Below, in pieces: positions 11,927 to 24,505 of a DNA stretch of 64,000 nt. The translations under genes and the position numbers were made by a program. The DNA is taken from positions 310,001 to 374,000 of the forward strand of contig MU405212.1 of assembly GCA_022836615.1 (NCBI GenBank). The letters run 5' to 3'. The notes below the pieces were generated by a model. It made no database searches. It worked only from the letters and a program-made list of their open reading frames with translations, and was not told the origin of the DNA. Positions within the stretch are counted from its first letter, which is position 1. Each line of letters starts with the position of its first letter. Source of the stretch: Annulohypoxylon bovei var. microspora (taxonomy: Eukaryota > Ascomycota > Sordariomycetes > Xylariales > Hypoxylaceae).

Positions 11927-14900
11927 ATGGACAGCGGCAAACGAACTCCAGCGTATATGGATGTGCCTGGTGGCTTCCCTGAGACGCCTTCCCGTAACTC
12001 GCTTCAACAGCAGGTTTCTACAGGTCGAGAGTTTCCGCTTTTCACAAATCAAGAATCATCTACCTCGGTCACTAGAACCCAACATGCCAGTAACGGAACA
12101 TTTACTTCAGCTCAACTTCATAGTCGGTTAAACGATGCAAACGTAGATGGTGCCGCCGAACCGTTTTCCGCTCAGACTGATAGACCAAGCGAAGCTAGTC
12201 CCTCCTCTGGACAAAATGTTTCGGCAGCTGAAGTTCAACCAAACCCTGGTGAATCTTCATCAGATGAATCCGAGCAGACAGAAGTTGAACCTCGCTTCGA
12301 ACCTATTAAGTCAACAACCGAGCAGCCTCTGGATCGCAAGCCAAGTGTCGCCAGGACTGAAGATGAGTTATTCCAGGCCCTCACACGCCGTCGAAGCACG
12401 GCATCTGGAGCCGAGTCTCAGGATGAACACGACGAAATCGAGCGACTAATGTCTCGTATGTTTGGTCAAGCTCGTCAACAACACAGCGAAGAGGAAAAGA
12501 CAAGACATGCCGGCGTCATCTTCCGTAATCTCACTGTTAAGGGCGTTGGCCTTGGAGCTAGTTTACAACCTACCCTTGGCGACGTCTTTCTCGGCCTACC
12601 ACGGTTTTTGAATAACTTGTTTACCAAAGGACCAAAGGCTGCTTTCGCCAAGCCGCCTGTAAGGGAGCTCCTCAGTAATTTCAATGGTTGCGTCCGACCG
12701 GGAGAGATGTTGCTCGTCCTTGGTAGACCTGGTTCTGGTTGTACGACGTTCCTCAAAACTTTTTGTAATCAACGAGCTGGTTACGAGGATGTTCTAGGCG
12801 ATGTGACTTATGGTGGTACGGATGCTAAGAGTATGGCCAAATCTTTCAGGGGTGAGATTATCTATAACCCGGAAGATGACTTGCATTACGCCACGCTATC
12901 AGTTAAACATACCTTAACCTTCGCTCTCCGTACCCGTACTCCTGGAAAGGAGTCACGAATGGAAGGCGAAAGCAGGGATGATTACGTAAGGGAATTTCTT
13001 AGAGTAGCTGCCAAGCTGCTCTGGATCGAGCACACCATGGACACCAAAGTTGGGAATGAATATGTCAGGGGTGTTTCCGGCGGAGAGCGAAAACGTGTCA
13101 GCATTGCCGAGGCCCTCATCACCCGGGCCAGCGTCCAAGGCTGGGATAACTCGAGTAAGGGCCTCGATGCATCGACTGCTGTAGAGTACATTCAGTCGTT
13201 GCGAGCCCTTACGAACATGGCTCAGGTCTCGACAGCGGTATCGTTATACCAAGCTGGAGAGACTTTGTACAACCTCATCGACAAGGTGTTATTGATCGAC
13301 AATGGTCAATGCCTGTACTACGGTGCTTCCGATCGCGCGAAACAGTATTTCCTGGATCTAGGGTTCGACTGCCCGGAACGGTGGACGACAGCCGACTTCC
13401 TCACCTCTGTTACCGACCCCCACGAGCGCAGTGTCAGGCCGGGTTGGGAAGATCGAATCCCCCGGTCAGCTCAAGATTTCGCCGAGGTTTATAGAAAAAG
13501 CGAGGCCTATCAGCTCAATCTTGACGATATCTCGGACTACGAAGCCAAGCTCGAGGAGGAGCAACGCACCCGAGCCGAAAATACATCAAAGAAGACCGAG
13601 AAGAAGAACTACACCATACCCTTTCACCAGCAAGTGATGGCTCTCACTCAACGTCAAGCCCTAATCATGCTGGGCGACAAGGCGTCCCTGGCAGGTAAAT
13701 GGGGCGGCATAGTGTTCCAGGGTCTGATTGTTGGGAGTTTATTCTACCAGCTCCCGGGTACAGCAGCGGGTGCCTTCACACGAGGTGGTGTCCTGTTCTT
13801 CATTTTGCTGTTCAATGCGCTGTTAGCTCTTGCTGAGCAGACGTCTGCATTCATGTCTAAACCTATCCTGCTCAAGCACAAGAACTTCTCCTTCTACCGA
13901 CCTGCCGCTTACACACTGGCGCAAACTGTCATGGACGTACCACTGGTTTTCATCCAAGTATTGTTGTTTAATGTCATCATATACTGGATGGCAGGACTAT
14001 CAGCTACACCCTCTCAGTTCTTCATCTCCATGTTGATTCTGTGGCTGGTTACAATGACCACTTACTCCTTCTTCCGTGCGATTTCGGCCATTTTCAAAAC
14101 CTTAGATGATTCCACCAAGGTGACCGGAGTTGCCCTCCAGATCATCATCGTCTATACTGGATACCTCATACCGCCTAAATCGATGCATCCATGGTTTGGA
14201 TGGTTGAGGTGGATCAACTGGGTGCAGTATGGGTTTGAGTGTCTCATGGCTAACGAATTCTACAATCTGGACCTAGATTGTACAAGCGGGTTTCTTGTTC
14301 CAATCGGTCCAGGTGCCGAACCACAATATCAATCTTGCACATTATCAGGATCTCGACCCGGACACACCAGTGTACTTGGCTCCGACTATATTGAAACATC
14401 TTTCAACTACTCGCGCGGCCATCTCTGGAGGAACTTTGGCTTCCTGTGGGCTTTCTGGGGTTTCTTCCTCGTCATAGCAATGATTGGTACGGAGTCGATG
14501 AAACCTAACGCGGGAGGTGCCGCCGTGACAGTATTCAAGAGAGGCCAAGTACCCAAGGACCTTGAAAAATCTATAGAGACTGGGGGTCGCAAGGGTAATT
14601 TGAACGATGAAGAATCCGGACAAAGTGGCGAGAAAATCCCTGCCCCTGAAGACGATTCTGCGGCACAAAAAAAACAAGATGAAGAAGCCATGAAAAGTGT
14701 CGCGAAGAATGAAACGGTTTTCACGTTCCAGAATGTCAACTACACGATCCCCTACCAAGGCGGAGAGAGAAAGCTGCTGCAGAATGTCCAGGGTTTCGTC
14801 AGACCTGGCAAATTGACGGCTTTGATGGGAGCTTCCGGGGCTGGGAAAACCACACTGCTGAATACCCTAGCTCAAAGGTGAGATCTTAACAATAATCTGA

Positions 14901-16711
14901 AATCAATGCGTACTAATTCTGTGTCTAGAATCAATTTTGGTGTCATTACCGGCGATTTTCTCGTAGATGGAAGGCCTCTTCCCAAGTCATTCCAAAGAGC
15001 TACGGGGTTTGCCGAGCAACTTGATATACATGAGCCAACTGCAACCGTTCGCGAGGCCTTGCGATTCTCTGCGCTCCTCCGTCAACCAAAGGAGGTCTCA
15101 ACAAAGGAGAAGTACGAATACTGTGAAACGATCCTCGACCTGCTTGAGATGCAAGACATAGCCGGTGCAACAATAGGAAGAGTTGGCGAAGGTCTAAATG
15201 CGGAACAGCGCAAGAGACTCACCATCGGTGTCGAGCTTGCATCTAAGCCAGAGTTGCTAATGTTCTTGGATGAGCCCACATCCGGTCTCGACTCGGGAGC
15301 AGCATTCAACATTGTCAGGTTCCTGCGAAAACTAGCAGATGCTGGTCAAGCCATCTTATGTACTATCCACCAGCCTTCTGCCGTGCTTTTCGAGATTTTT
15401 GATGAATTGATCTTGCTCAAGTCCGGGGGCCGTGTGGTGTACGCTGGTGATCTCGGAAAGGATAGTCAGAAGTTGATCAATTATTTCGAATCCAATGGCG
15501 CCCCGAAATGTCCTCCTGACGAGAACCCAGCTGAGTGGATGTTAGAGGCTATCGGAGCGGGCAATCCTGATTACGAGGGTCAAGACTGGGGTGACGTCTG
15601 GTTGAACTCCAAGAATTACCAACAACAATCCAAGGAAATGGAGCAGATGATCGAGAAGCGTCGGGATATACAACATTCGCGGAATATCCAGGATGACCGC
15701 GAATACGCGATGCCCTTATGGACCCAAACAGTTGCTGTCACGAAGCGTTCATTTATCGCTTATTGGAGATCACCTAACTACATCATGGGTAAAGTGATAT
15801 TGCACATATTTACGGGTCTTTTCAATACCTTCACCTTTTGGCGTCTGGGAACCTCCTCCATCGACATGCAATCTCGCCTATTCTCGGTATTCATGAACCT
15901 CACGATCTCGCCTCCGCTAATCCAGCAGCTCCAGCCCGTCTTCCTCGGCTCACGAAATATCTTCCAGTCTCGCGAGAACAATTCTAAGATTTACTCTTGG
16001 TTCGCATGGACTACTGCCGTGGTGCTTGTAGAGATTCCCTATTCTCTCGTCTCAGGAGCCATCTACTACAATTGCTGGTGGTGGGGAATAGGAGGTTTCA
16101 GAATGCTCGGTTTTCAGTCCGGGTTTATCTTCTTGTTGATGATGCTTTTCGAGCTATACTATGTCGGATTAGGGCAGGCCATTGCAGCCATCAGCCCTAA
16201 CGACCTCCTAGCGAGTTTGCTCGTTCCTCTCTTCTTCCTCTTCGTCGTCGCCTTCTGTGGTGTTTCCGTACCGGCACCTCGGATTCCATACTTTTGGCAT
16301 TCGTGGATGTATTGGCTCACCCCATTCCATTATTTGATGGAGGCCTTTTTGGCAACCATCATCCACAAGCAACCAGTGGAGTGTAAAGACGACGAGTATT
16401 CACGCTTCAAACCCCCGCCAAACCAAACCTGTAAGGATTATACTAGTAGTTACGTTGAACAAGCCGGCGGATATGCACAGCCTATCGCAGATGCAGATGG
16501 TTACTGCCAGTATTGCCAGTACAAGAACGGTGACGAATTCGGAAAACAATTCAGCGTCTACTACGAAAACATCTGGCGCGACTTCGGTATCATCTGCGGC
16601 TTTATCGTTTTCAACTACATCGTTATCTACATCTCGACATGGTGGCGGTTCAGGGGCAAGAACCCTTTCAAAGGACTACAGACGAAGTTGAAGCAAATGA
16701 AGCAAAAGTGA
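11927..16711 (+). CDS. PDR/ABCG-type ABC transporter (pleiotropic drug resistance pump)
   Basis: Full-size fungal ABCG pump of about 1,577 aa, expected in the plasma membrane and exporting hydrophobic drugs and toxins using ATP. Two exons, 11927-14877 and 14929-16711, flank a 51-bp intron with a perfect TACTAAT branch site. Order is NBD1-TMD1-NBD2-TMD2. NBD1 (about residues 235-430) has the degenerate fungal-PDR Walker A GRPGSGCTT, in which Cys replaces the usual Lys, then VSGGERKRVS and the Walker B-like GWDNSSKGLD with Asn at the catalytic Glu position. NBD2 has the canonical GASGAGKTT, split from its remainder by the intron, a divergent signature LNAEQRKRLT, and LLMFLDEPTSGLD. This asymmetric pair of ATP sites is normal for the family. 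Each TMD shows the usual cluster of about six hydrophobic segments. The N-terminal 130 residues are Ser/Glu-rich. ATG 11927 is the first ATG before conserved sequence. The substrate cannot be inferred. Confidence 0.95.
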
Positions 16712-17131
16712 GCAGGATGATGAAAAACGAATTGTACGAATAGGGGGTTAGAGGCCCGGACAGAGGTAATTAATTACATCACATTCACTAATACACATCT
16801 GGGGTCTGGGAAGGAATGGATAGACGCGACGAACGCTCGGCACGAAGATAGGCTCAATGAATACCTAGTTTATTCTGTATAAATGTAATTTATTATGTTT
16901 GTGACATACATATTTAATCGGTTTTGGAAATTCGATCCAATTAACCTGTGAATACACTAGGAGGCTGGCCGTGACTGGGACAGGCAGGTATTTGTGCAAG
17001 GCACAACAACGCAAGCCCCACGAGCAACAATAAAATCATAAGAAGTATGTATAAAATTCAGGGGTATCTTCAAATTGACCACACGCATTACTTTTCGCCT
17101 TCCATCCTATCTCACCAAACCGCCACCAAAC
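16712..17131. other. Convergent 3' intergenic region
   Basis: This gap of about 420 bp lies between the stop codons of the ABC transporter and the rhodopsin-domain gene, so it should hold both 3' UTRs. It is AT-rich, with TATTCTGTATAAATGTAATT-like sequence suitable for polyadenylation. No gene is seen. Confidence 0.5.
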
Positions 17132-18858
17132 TCACGACCCCGTCAATCCCATCCTGTGCGGCCTCGTCTTCTCGGCCCTACCATTGCTACTACTACTCCT
17201 ACTATTAAGCATGCTGGTATCGCTCTCCACCCTTGCCATCCGCAGGCGCTCCTGCTCGCGCTCGAAGCCGCGCTGGCCCTCGGACGAGACGCGCGACCCG
17301 GCGCACGTCTCCTTGTCGCCGCCGCGCGCGTGCATGTTGGGCGGCACCACGCTGTTCAGCACGAAGTCGTCGCGGTAGTGCGGCGCCAGCTGCGCGCTCG
17401 ACGGCTTCGTCGTCACGCGCACGACGATCGCGTCGCCGTCGCCGTCGCTCTCCTCGCTCTTGCTCAGCCCGTGCCGCGATAGCGATGCACAGGGCGATTG
17501 TAGCTCGTAGTTTCCCGGCGGCGCCGAGGAGGTGGACGTGTCGTAGGAGGAGTCGCCCGAGAGCCGTCGGTGCTGGTGCGTGATGTGCACTTCTTGCGTC
17601 ACGAAGATGCTGCCGAGGAGTGATTGGGAGAGGTGCGGCCAGAAGGTCGGGATCGAGGCGCAGATGCTCGCGAGGTCGACTTCGAGGGCCGCGAGGATGA
17701 TGGATTTCGGCCCGTACCAGGTTGGGTCGAGGACCGGCGAGGTGCCGGCTTTGTGGTCGACGATGGTTTGCAGGCACCATATGCTTATTAGGAGGACGCT
17801 AGGGGATGAGTGTTAGTAAGGGGATTGGGGGATAGGTGAGTAAAGAGGGGAGGGGTCGTACATAACGCCCAGCAGCAAAAGCAGCCCGATGCCCAAGCGC
17901 TGCTTCCAGGCGGTGTCGCGGCGGAAGTACAGCGGGACGACGACGGCGAGCACCAGCGCGTTCATGACCACGTTGGACCCGGTGTGGGCGGCGAAGGTGC
18001 CGGCGACCTCGGCCGACACCTTGGACCCGAAGCCGTAGCAGCGCGCGGACGTCTGCCACTGCCAGAACCCCGACACCGGGAAGCACGGGAACAGCGCGCA
18101 GAACGAGAAGGCGGCGCCCCACAGCGCGCACACGCCCAGCCCGGCCCAGCAGACTACGCGCGCGCGAGTTCCTCGCTCGAAGATCCGCAGGTACTGCGAT
18201 AGCAGGCAGAGTTTCATGAGCGTTGTTGAGATCGTGTATGTGGCGAGACACACGTAGAATTTCTGGCGGTGATGGTGATGATGTTAGTGGCTGGCTGGTG
18301 GCTTGGGGCCGGAGTTGGGAGGGCGAATTAGGGAGGGAGGGAGGGAGGGGGGAGGGAGGTACCTTTTGGAAGGAGGCGAATTTGACGAAGCCGATCTGCA
18401 GGATGTGGTCCCCGAAGCCGTCTTTTAGTGCTGTTGCTTTTTGTTAGCTGGCGTGCCCTTTTCGTTTGTATGAGGGCGAGTGACTTGTCGTACAGAGACA
18501 GAGGAATATAGAGCCGATTGTAGCTGATATCTACACAAAGGTTAGTTCAACGTTCTTCTCATGTGTATGGTTTGTTAAGAGACTTACTCTGAAGAGTACT
18601 ATTAAAAGGTCATCCCAACCTAGGCAGTGCAACCTAATCCGCGAATATATTCTCAGGGCTACACATATGGAAGAGACGACCTAAGTTGATGTATTAGAGA
18701 ATAGTTATACAAGCGGTCTCCTGAACGGCGTCGCTCACCATGAAGGGAATAACCAAGCCATACACGGTAGCCGGATAATTAAACGCCGGTCTCGGTTCAT
18801 TAGAATTATCGTACGCCGTCATCTGACGGATGAGTTCCGCTATGTCGATCGACGACAT
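17132..18858 (-). CDS. Fungal rhodopsin-domain (SAT4/Pth11-like) integral membrane protein
   Basis: Predicted 461-aa seven-TM protein of the large fungal rhodopsin-domain family, whose members include Pth11-like receptors; most lack a known ligand. Six exons: 18858-18739, 18680-18588, 18530-18494, 18430-18363, 18262-17862 and 17798-17132. Phases fit throughout. Visible family features are an N-terminal membrane segment (VYGLVIPFM), the intracellular block RIYSRIRLHCLGWDDLLIV, DGFGDHILQIGFVKF, the TM3-4 region STTLMKLCLLSQYLRIF, a Cys/Trp-rich loop (PVSGFWQWQ), and late TM segments ending VDLASICASIPTFWPHLSQS. The C-terminal tail of about 165 aa is hydrophilic and Ser/Arg-rich. There is no N-terminal CFEM cysteine domain, so it is not a classical CFEM-Pth11 receptor. 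The large exons are GC-rich compared with flanking DNA. Confidence 0.88.
18331..18359. repeat. (GGGA)n purine microsatellite inside an intron
   Basis: About seven GGGA-like units lie in intron 4 of the rhodopsin-domain gene (intron 18362-18263), making this its longest intron (100 bp). On the coding strand it reads as a C/T-rich tract near the donor. Confidence 0.75.
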
Positions 18859-21398
18859 GATTCGCAGTTATATCGTGGACTCCGGGTCGACAGAAAGATA
18901 ATACCCTCCTCCCCTCTCCCGATCTATTTCTTTCCTGTTCCAGGTCGTCGGCGACAACCTATCCGTATCCCAAGCCAAGCTATCCTGATCCTAGCCTTGG
19001 TGTTCTCTCACCATCGCAGCCACGTGGTGCGGGAGTTGTCTCAGTCGAAGTTCACGCCGGGCTCGGCGGACTCTTTGTCGCTAAGCTGAAGCGAAGCTCC
19101 GGGGGGAACCAGCAGCTCTTGTACCTGCTAGAAGGATTGGGGCTGCGCCGTGCTGACGCGCGCTCCTACTGTGCCGAACGCTGGCCTTTTTCTTCTAGTC
19201 TTCTACGTACGCCCCGGACCCCAATATCGATAATTGTGCTATGCTAATTAGCCCATGGTCTGCTTCCGCGTGCAGAGCGAGAAGAGAGGACGGAATTCCC
19301 ATGCGTCCTGGTTCTCTGGTTCGAGCCGTTCCATTCCTCCCTGTCCGGCCCACCGATACTACCAGATCGATGTATAATATACGGGACTTGACACACGGTT
19401 GTGGAAGAGGTTCGTCGGATATCCCTGTCTTACGACGAGGCACGTATTAGGGTGCAATTCTAACCCATGCAAGTGTTCTTACATAGGTACTGTAGCAGGG
19501 TAGTCCGGCCACGCGATTTCACGATACTGATTAGCCCGAATCGGTCTACGATGGGAGCTCTGTGAGATGCGAGACTAGGTACGCAATACGGAAATCCTCA
19601 CCAATTGAGAGCGGCACAGCATCTTAAGGTCCGTGTGCGACTCAATTGGTCTTTTTTGTTGCTATATTAGGGCTGTTGCCGCAAATGAGAGCGAATGGAA
19701 CGGGACTATAATCTGACTGTCTTTCCCGGTTTGCTGGTTTGATTACATATTCACAACGGGGTCAAGGTCGGTGATGTTTCCTGCATGTGGAACTATTCTA
19801 CGAGCTTGGAAATGCGGTCTTAATTGAATACGATTAAACTGTCCTGATTTATACCATTAGCTAGGTATCAGCAAGGTCATGCATGATACAGTGCTGAGGT
19901 GCTAATACTCCCGGATATTGCCGCCTTTACTATATCTATGCTCGACCTGTAAGCTATTCCCAATTCAACATGGGTATACGACGTGTCGGCGAATGAAGAG
20001 ACTATACTGACATCTAATAAGACATAGCTATACTCTATTACGTATAATAGAACTTTGGCCTTGTGTGATGTCTGCGTAGCCTCGCATCTTATGTAAGTTA
20101 GGCCACGCTGTGTCTGCATAATCCTACCTTATTGTGCAGGAGTTGCTACCACAGTTCCAGTCTAGTCGAGCGAAAACGTTGCGAATCACTTAACAGAGCG
20201 TGCTAATATCGTGATATCGCCCATCCATCCCGCATCCAGAGTTGTTCGTCCCATCTCGAAATCCTGCCATCACACTCTTGACGGGCGCCAAACGTTATAA
20301 TAAGGTAAGTTCCGAGTGCTGCATCGAGTCATGGAACGTCGCTAACGTGCATCTGACGAGTAACATTTTATCCGGGCGTCCGTTTCTAGTAAATGTCACT
20401 CGGGATGTGATGGATATGATATTCCCCAGGGCGGACGGGGGTTTAGTGAGAACTCGTGGGCGATTTGTCTATCTTAAATCCCGGTCTTTAATCCCCTGAG
20501 TATCACCCACGTGGGGGACAGCGACACTCTTTCGGATGTCGTCACTAAGATTCGCCGGGCTTAGTTCCTATCATATTCCACGGCGACATGGTACAGTACA
20601 TACATGTGCCCAGACCGCAAGATTGTGAGAATCGCACTATTGGCAAATGTCAGATTGGGGCGCAACTCGCTTAGGGTTCGGATCCGACGGCCGCAACTAC
20701 ATATGTACCGCTTTCCAAACTGGTGGTATGTAACTATGAAGAATTTTCCGAGATAGCCAGTAGTGTAGAACTGCCGACAGGAGGAGCACAGATCTCGGGG
20801 ATTATTCGTGGTGGCTAACTTAAAGAACTGTGATATGTTTCAAATGTTTTGCGCCAACGCGAGTTAGGTCCGTGCTGTCACCCGTTAATCATAACCTATT
20901 AAAACTATCATGGCTATATGGAGATAAACGACCAGTCGACGGCGTGGGATATGTTTGAGATCGTTGCTTGTTTCGGAAACGAGGCTAATATAGCAAAGTC
21001 TAGTATTAAAGGGCAATTAGTGAAATGGGGAAATGATGCTTCAAAAGGTCATGTTACACACCCCTGACTTCGTAACGTATCGAGTCGTCTGCTGACCTCA
21101 GCTCAGGGGTTATTTAGTCATGCTGCTAAAAGTCATTGATGATAACATTCACTGTGTGGCTGTTACTCTTTCGATAAGTATAAACTATTGTAACATGGTT
21201 CAACAATGAACTCGAACATTATGTAGGATATGTAGGTAGGTAATCATAGTCATCAGAAGTTTTACAATCCCATCTATGAGGGAGGCCTATTCGTAACGCC
21301 AGCAGAACCAGGACGTTATGCAAAATCAAATCCTTGCCTAGTCTCACAGTAAACACACATAGGTACCTAGTATGTAGGCGCAATTCCGAATTCGCACT
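18859..21398. other. Intergenic region (2.5 kb)
   Basis: It lies between the start of the rhodopsin-domain gene and the stop of mcl1. Only short open frames are present, none recognisable. It should hold the promoter of the rhodopsin-domain gene (nearest 18859) and the mcl1 3' UTR (nearest 21398). A GGTTCGGATCC word near 20676 resembles a tRNA B box but lacks an A box and acceptor stem. Confidence 0.5.
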
Positions 21399-23985
21399 CT
21401 AAAAGTCATCATCATCCATAGCATTCACCCGCCTCTCCCCAACCTCGCGTATCTTCTCGCCGAGGATCGAGCGGCCGTACCTCTCGGCCACCTTGCCGGC
21501 GGCCTCGACCATGCGGCCGGTGCGGTCGCGCATGAGCTCGACCAGCTCCAGCGCGCGCATGCCGCGGTCCTCGCCCTCGCGGCACTCGACGGCCAGGAAC
21601 TGCAGCAGCGTCTTGTCGATCTCGAGCTCGAGCCGCGCGAGGCCGGACCGCTGGCTGTGGCTGCCGCTCGTCGACTCCACGAGGTCCTGCAGCTGCGCCG
21701 CCGCGATGCCCTTGAGCAGGAACTGCTGCTCGAGCTTGCGCGTCTCCGACTCGCCGCCGTCCTCCGCTTCCGGCGTGTCGTCTTGGTCCATGGCGTCTGC
21801 GTTTGCCGCCTTGGGCTTGGGCGGCTCCGAGGTGAGCGGGATGGAGAAGTCGAATTCGGAGAGCAGCGGTCGGGGGAAGTACGGGTATTGGTCGCCGCCC
21901 TTGAGGATGATGCAGTGAAATTTGTTGTCGGCTACCGCAATAGGGAAGTATGTCTCGGACTTGCGCCCCGAAGCGAGACGTGGAAGGAGTTTAGTGTCTA
22001 GGAGAGGTATCCAGCATGCTCTTGATGGCTGACGCCAATGTAGTAAGGTCAAGAGTGTCCCTGTAGAGTCATATATGCATGGATCCTATTACCGGGTCAG
22101 CTTAGTTGATTAAAGATGAAAATATCTCACTTACGCCATTGTCAGAGAAGAAGACGCTCTTTAGTGTTGCGCCCTCTGGAAGCGCTACAGTGTCTTCGTT
22201 CTGGCAAATCTCATCCCGCTTCAAGTTTTCGATGTTATATAGGAGTCTAGCATGTCCGTCTGCACCAACAGGACCATTGCCGATAGTCATAACATAGTCT
22301 CTCCAGCTTACGCAGGTGACCATTGGAGTACTCTTCGGTCGGTACACTCTATACGGGATTCCGAAAAGGGTGTAGACTCTGACGTAGTTCGCAGAAGTCG
22401 TGACAGTTATAAAAGAGTCACTAAGAGACATAGAGAGGACAGCCTCCCCCTTTGGTAATTGCGTCCTCCAGTCTGTGCGGTTAGTCCACGTTTCGTGCGG
22501 CCTATAGAAGATTGTTGCTGGTGTGTCGTCTTTAGGCGGGCACGAGAATAGAGTGCCGTTATCTGTTAAGCAAGCCTTATCGTACAGGAAGGTGTCGGTG
22601 AAATGGAAATCCCTGTGGAACTCATGATCATAGAATTCCACAGTGACGGTGTTATGTCCATCTTGGTCCACGGTCCAGACAAATCCAATAAGATTCAGGC
22701 AAAGATATTTCCGGTTGCCTCGCCACGGTGTCGATCCAGGCTGGAAAGCTTCATGGTACTCCGGCTCGATATGAGGACGCTTGGTTGCTGGCTCTCCAAA
22801 AACATCGTTGTCATCATGCACGCGTTTGCCATTCCCATTTATCACATAGCCAGCTCCATCATCATCAACTACAAAGTCGTCGTCGTCTGCTAAGGGGCCA
22901 TCCATAAGAGAATCATAGCTGGCGGCCCTCTGCCTTTGGGGTAATACTGTAGTGGGAGCCCCTGCACCATTTTCCAAAGGTCTTCTAAAATTCGTCGACT
23001 CCGATAAAGGGTCATGAATGAAGGGTGCAGGCTGCTTCCCAAGCTTTAATAGGGGCTCAAACTGCTCCGGTACAAAGTTTGGATGAATGTAGACCTCACC
23101 ATCCGAGTTTGTGAAAGATACTAGGTTGTCCTTGGGATGCCAAGCGATATCTATGACATTGGCATAGTCGAGTCTGGCAATCACGCTCTGAGTCTTGGTC
23201 TCCCATAACAATATCTTCTTGTCCTTGCCGGCGGAGGCCAATATGGCACCATTCGGAGACCAGGCCAGAGCAGTGACATCCCCGTTATGACCGTGAGCAA
23301 ATACTCTTTGCTTCTCCCAATCATTCTTCGAGATGACCTGGATATCTCTTGTCGGTGTCGGGACTGCAAATGCGCGTCCGTCGGGGTGCCACGAAATCTT
23401 CGAACTAGTATCGGACTCGGTATCCAGTGCGCCAATGATGCCATCGACTTTCTTTATAAGCTCCGGCTCGTCAGAGGTTAGAGAATACACGTATACGATT
23501 CCGTCAGTGCAAGCTAGAGTGACAGTCGTTCCCTTAGTATCGAAGGAGAGGTGTTTTGTAGATTTGTTATGTTCTTTTAGATGGCGGATCTTTGAATTGT
23601 CGTCGGTTCGGACGAGCTTCACAGTTAGTTCGTCGCTAGCTACGGCACACCATTTCGAGTCCGGTGAGAGTGCAACGTCACGGATTGGAAGAGAACATCG
23701 TAGTAGGAACTTGTCGAAGATAGCGTTGGGGATCGAGTAGAGACTGACGGTTCCATCTTCGGAACCAACAACGAAGAACTCGTCAGAAGCATCTACGCTC
23801 AAGTTCTGTTCTTGGCAATCGTCGATGTTGATAGGCTCGCCATCGAAGCCCGTCTTGTATAATCGAATAGTATTGTTCGACCCTACGGTAACCAGCTTGG
23901 AGCCATCAGGGGTATAGGCGCAGTGTGTTGAACCCTGGGTATGAGCAGGCCTTGCTCGAGGACGGTGGGGTGCTGTAGATGCCAT
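21399..23985 (-). CDS. mcl1: Mcl1/Ctf4 (SepB, And-1/WDHD1) DNA polymerase alpha accessory factor
   Basis: Replisome hub that links the CMG helicase with DNA polymerase alpha and supports sister-chromatid cohesion. Exons 23985-22135 and 22085-21399, with a 49-bp intron joining SDNG to DPCIYDSTGTLL in phase 0; 845 aa. The N-terminal half is a WD40 propeller (blocks such as THCAYTPDGSKLVTVGS, VALSPDSKWCAVASDE and TALAWSPNGAILASAGKD). After an acidic linker (residues about 365-385, DDDDFVVDDD) and a basic KRPHIEP patch comes the SepB-type second propeller (NLIGFVWTVDQDGHNTVTVE onward). The C-terminus is helical and GC-rich. There is no HMG box, as expected in fungi. The gene is divergent from the WD40 gene at 24506. 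The shared promoter carries two ACGCGT boxes, fitting S-phase expression. Confidence 0.93.
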
Positions 23986-24505
23986 TTTCGATGTTTATTC
24001 CTCGTTTGTAGTCGAGGTTATCAACAATCGAAAATGAGAATGGATCTAGTTTGAAATTGGTGTAAGTCAAGTATGAATAACTTGGATCATATAGAAAACG
24101 CGTCGCGCGTCGACAATTAATTAAGCAAACGCGTTAAGGGTGAACAAGGATTCCCCTCTTCTATTGGTCCAAGCGCTATGTCACCCCCACCTTACTCCAA
24201 TTCTCCAAATTCGGCGATAACGCGATAATGCATATGAGATTGGACAAGTAGTACATACTGTACCTAGAGTCACATCTCAAGGTGAAATTTCAAGTAGCAA
24301 GTCGAAATTCTGACAGAAACACCAATAGTATAAATTCTGCTGCCTAGGTACTAGGCAACCGTTTTCTTTTATTGCCACATTGAAGAAGAGTATAAGAGGG
24401 TTGATGAATGTTAGCGATAATACGACAGACTTCGAGTTTCAATATCAAACGAACTTTTCTTATTCTAAAAGCCCCTGAGCGTCATCCCACCTCATCATCG
24501 TCATC
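23986..24505. promoter_or_regulatory. Bidirectional promoter with two MCB (ACGCGT) boxes
   Basis: This 520-bp gap separates the start codons of mcl1 (minus) and the WD40 gene (plus). ACGCGT lies at 24098-24103 and 24129-24134, each in an A-rich AAACGCGT context, with a related GCGCGT at 24105-24110 between them. MCB boxes are the binding site of the MBF complex (Mbp1/Cdc10-type), which drives G1/S genes. The boxes are 113-149 bp upstream of the mcl1 ATG. Confidence 0.6.

Noticed and set aside
11927..18858. ABC transporter plus rhodopsin-domain gene considered as part of a secondary-metabolite cluster.
   Set aside because: No polyketide synthase, peptide synthetase, terpene cyclase, P450 or pathway regulator is nearby; only two adjacent convergent genes.
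19325..19345. GGTTCGAGCC, another B-box-like word.
   Set aside because: The upstream sequence lacks an A box and cloverleaf pairing.
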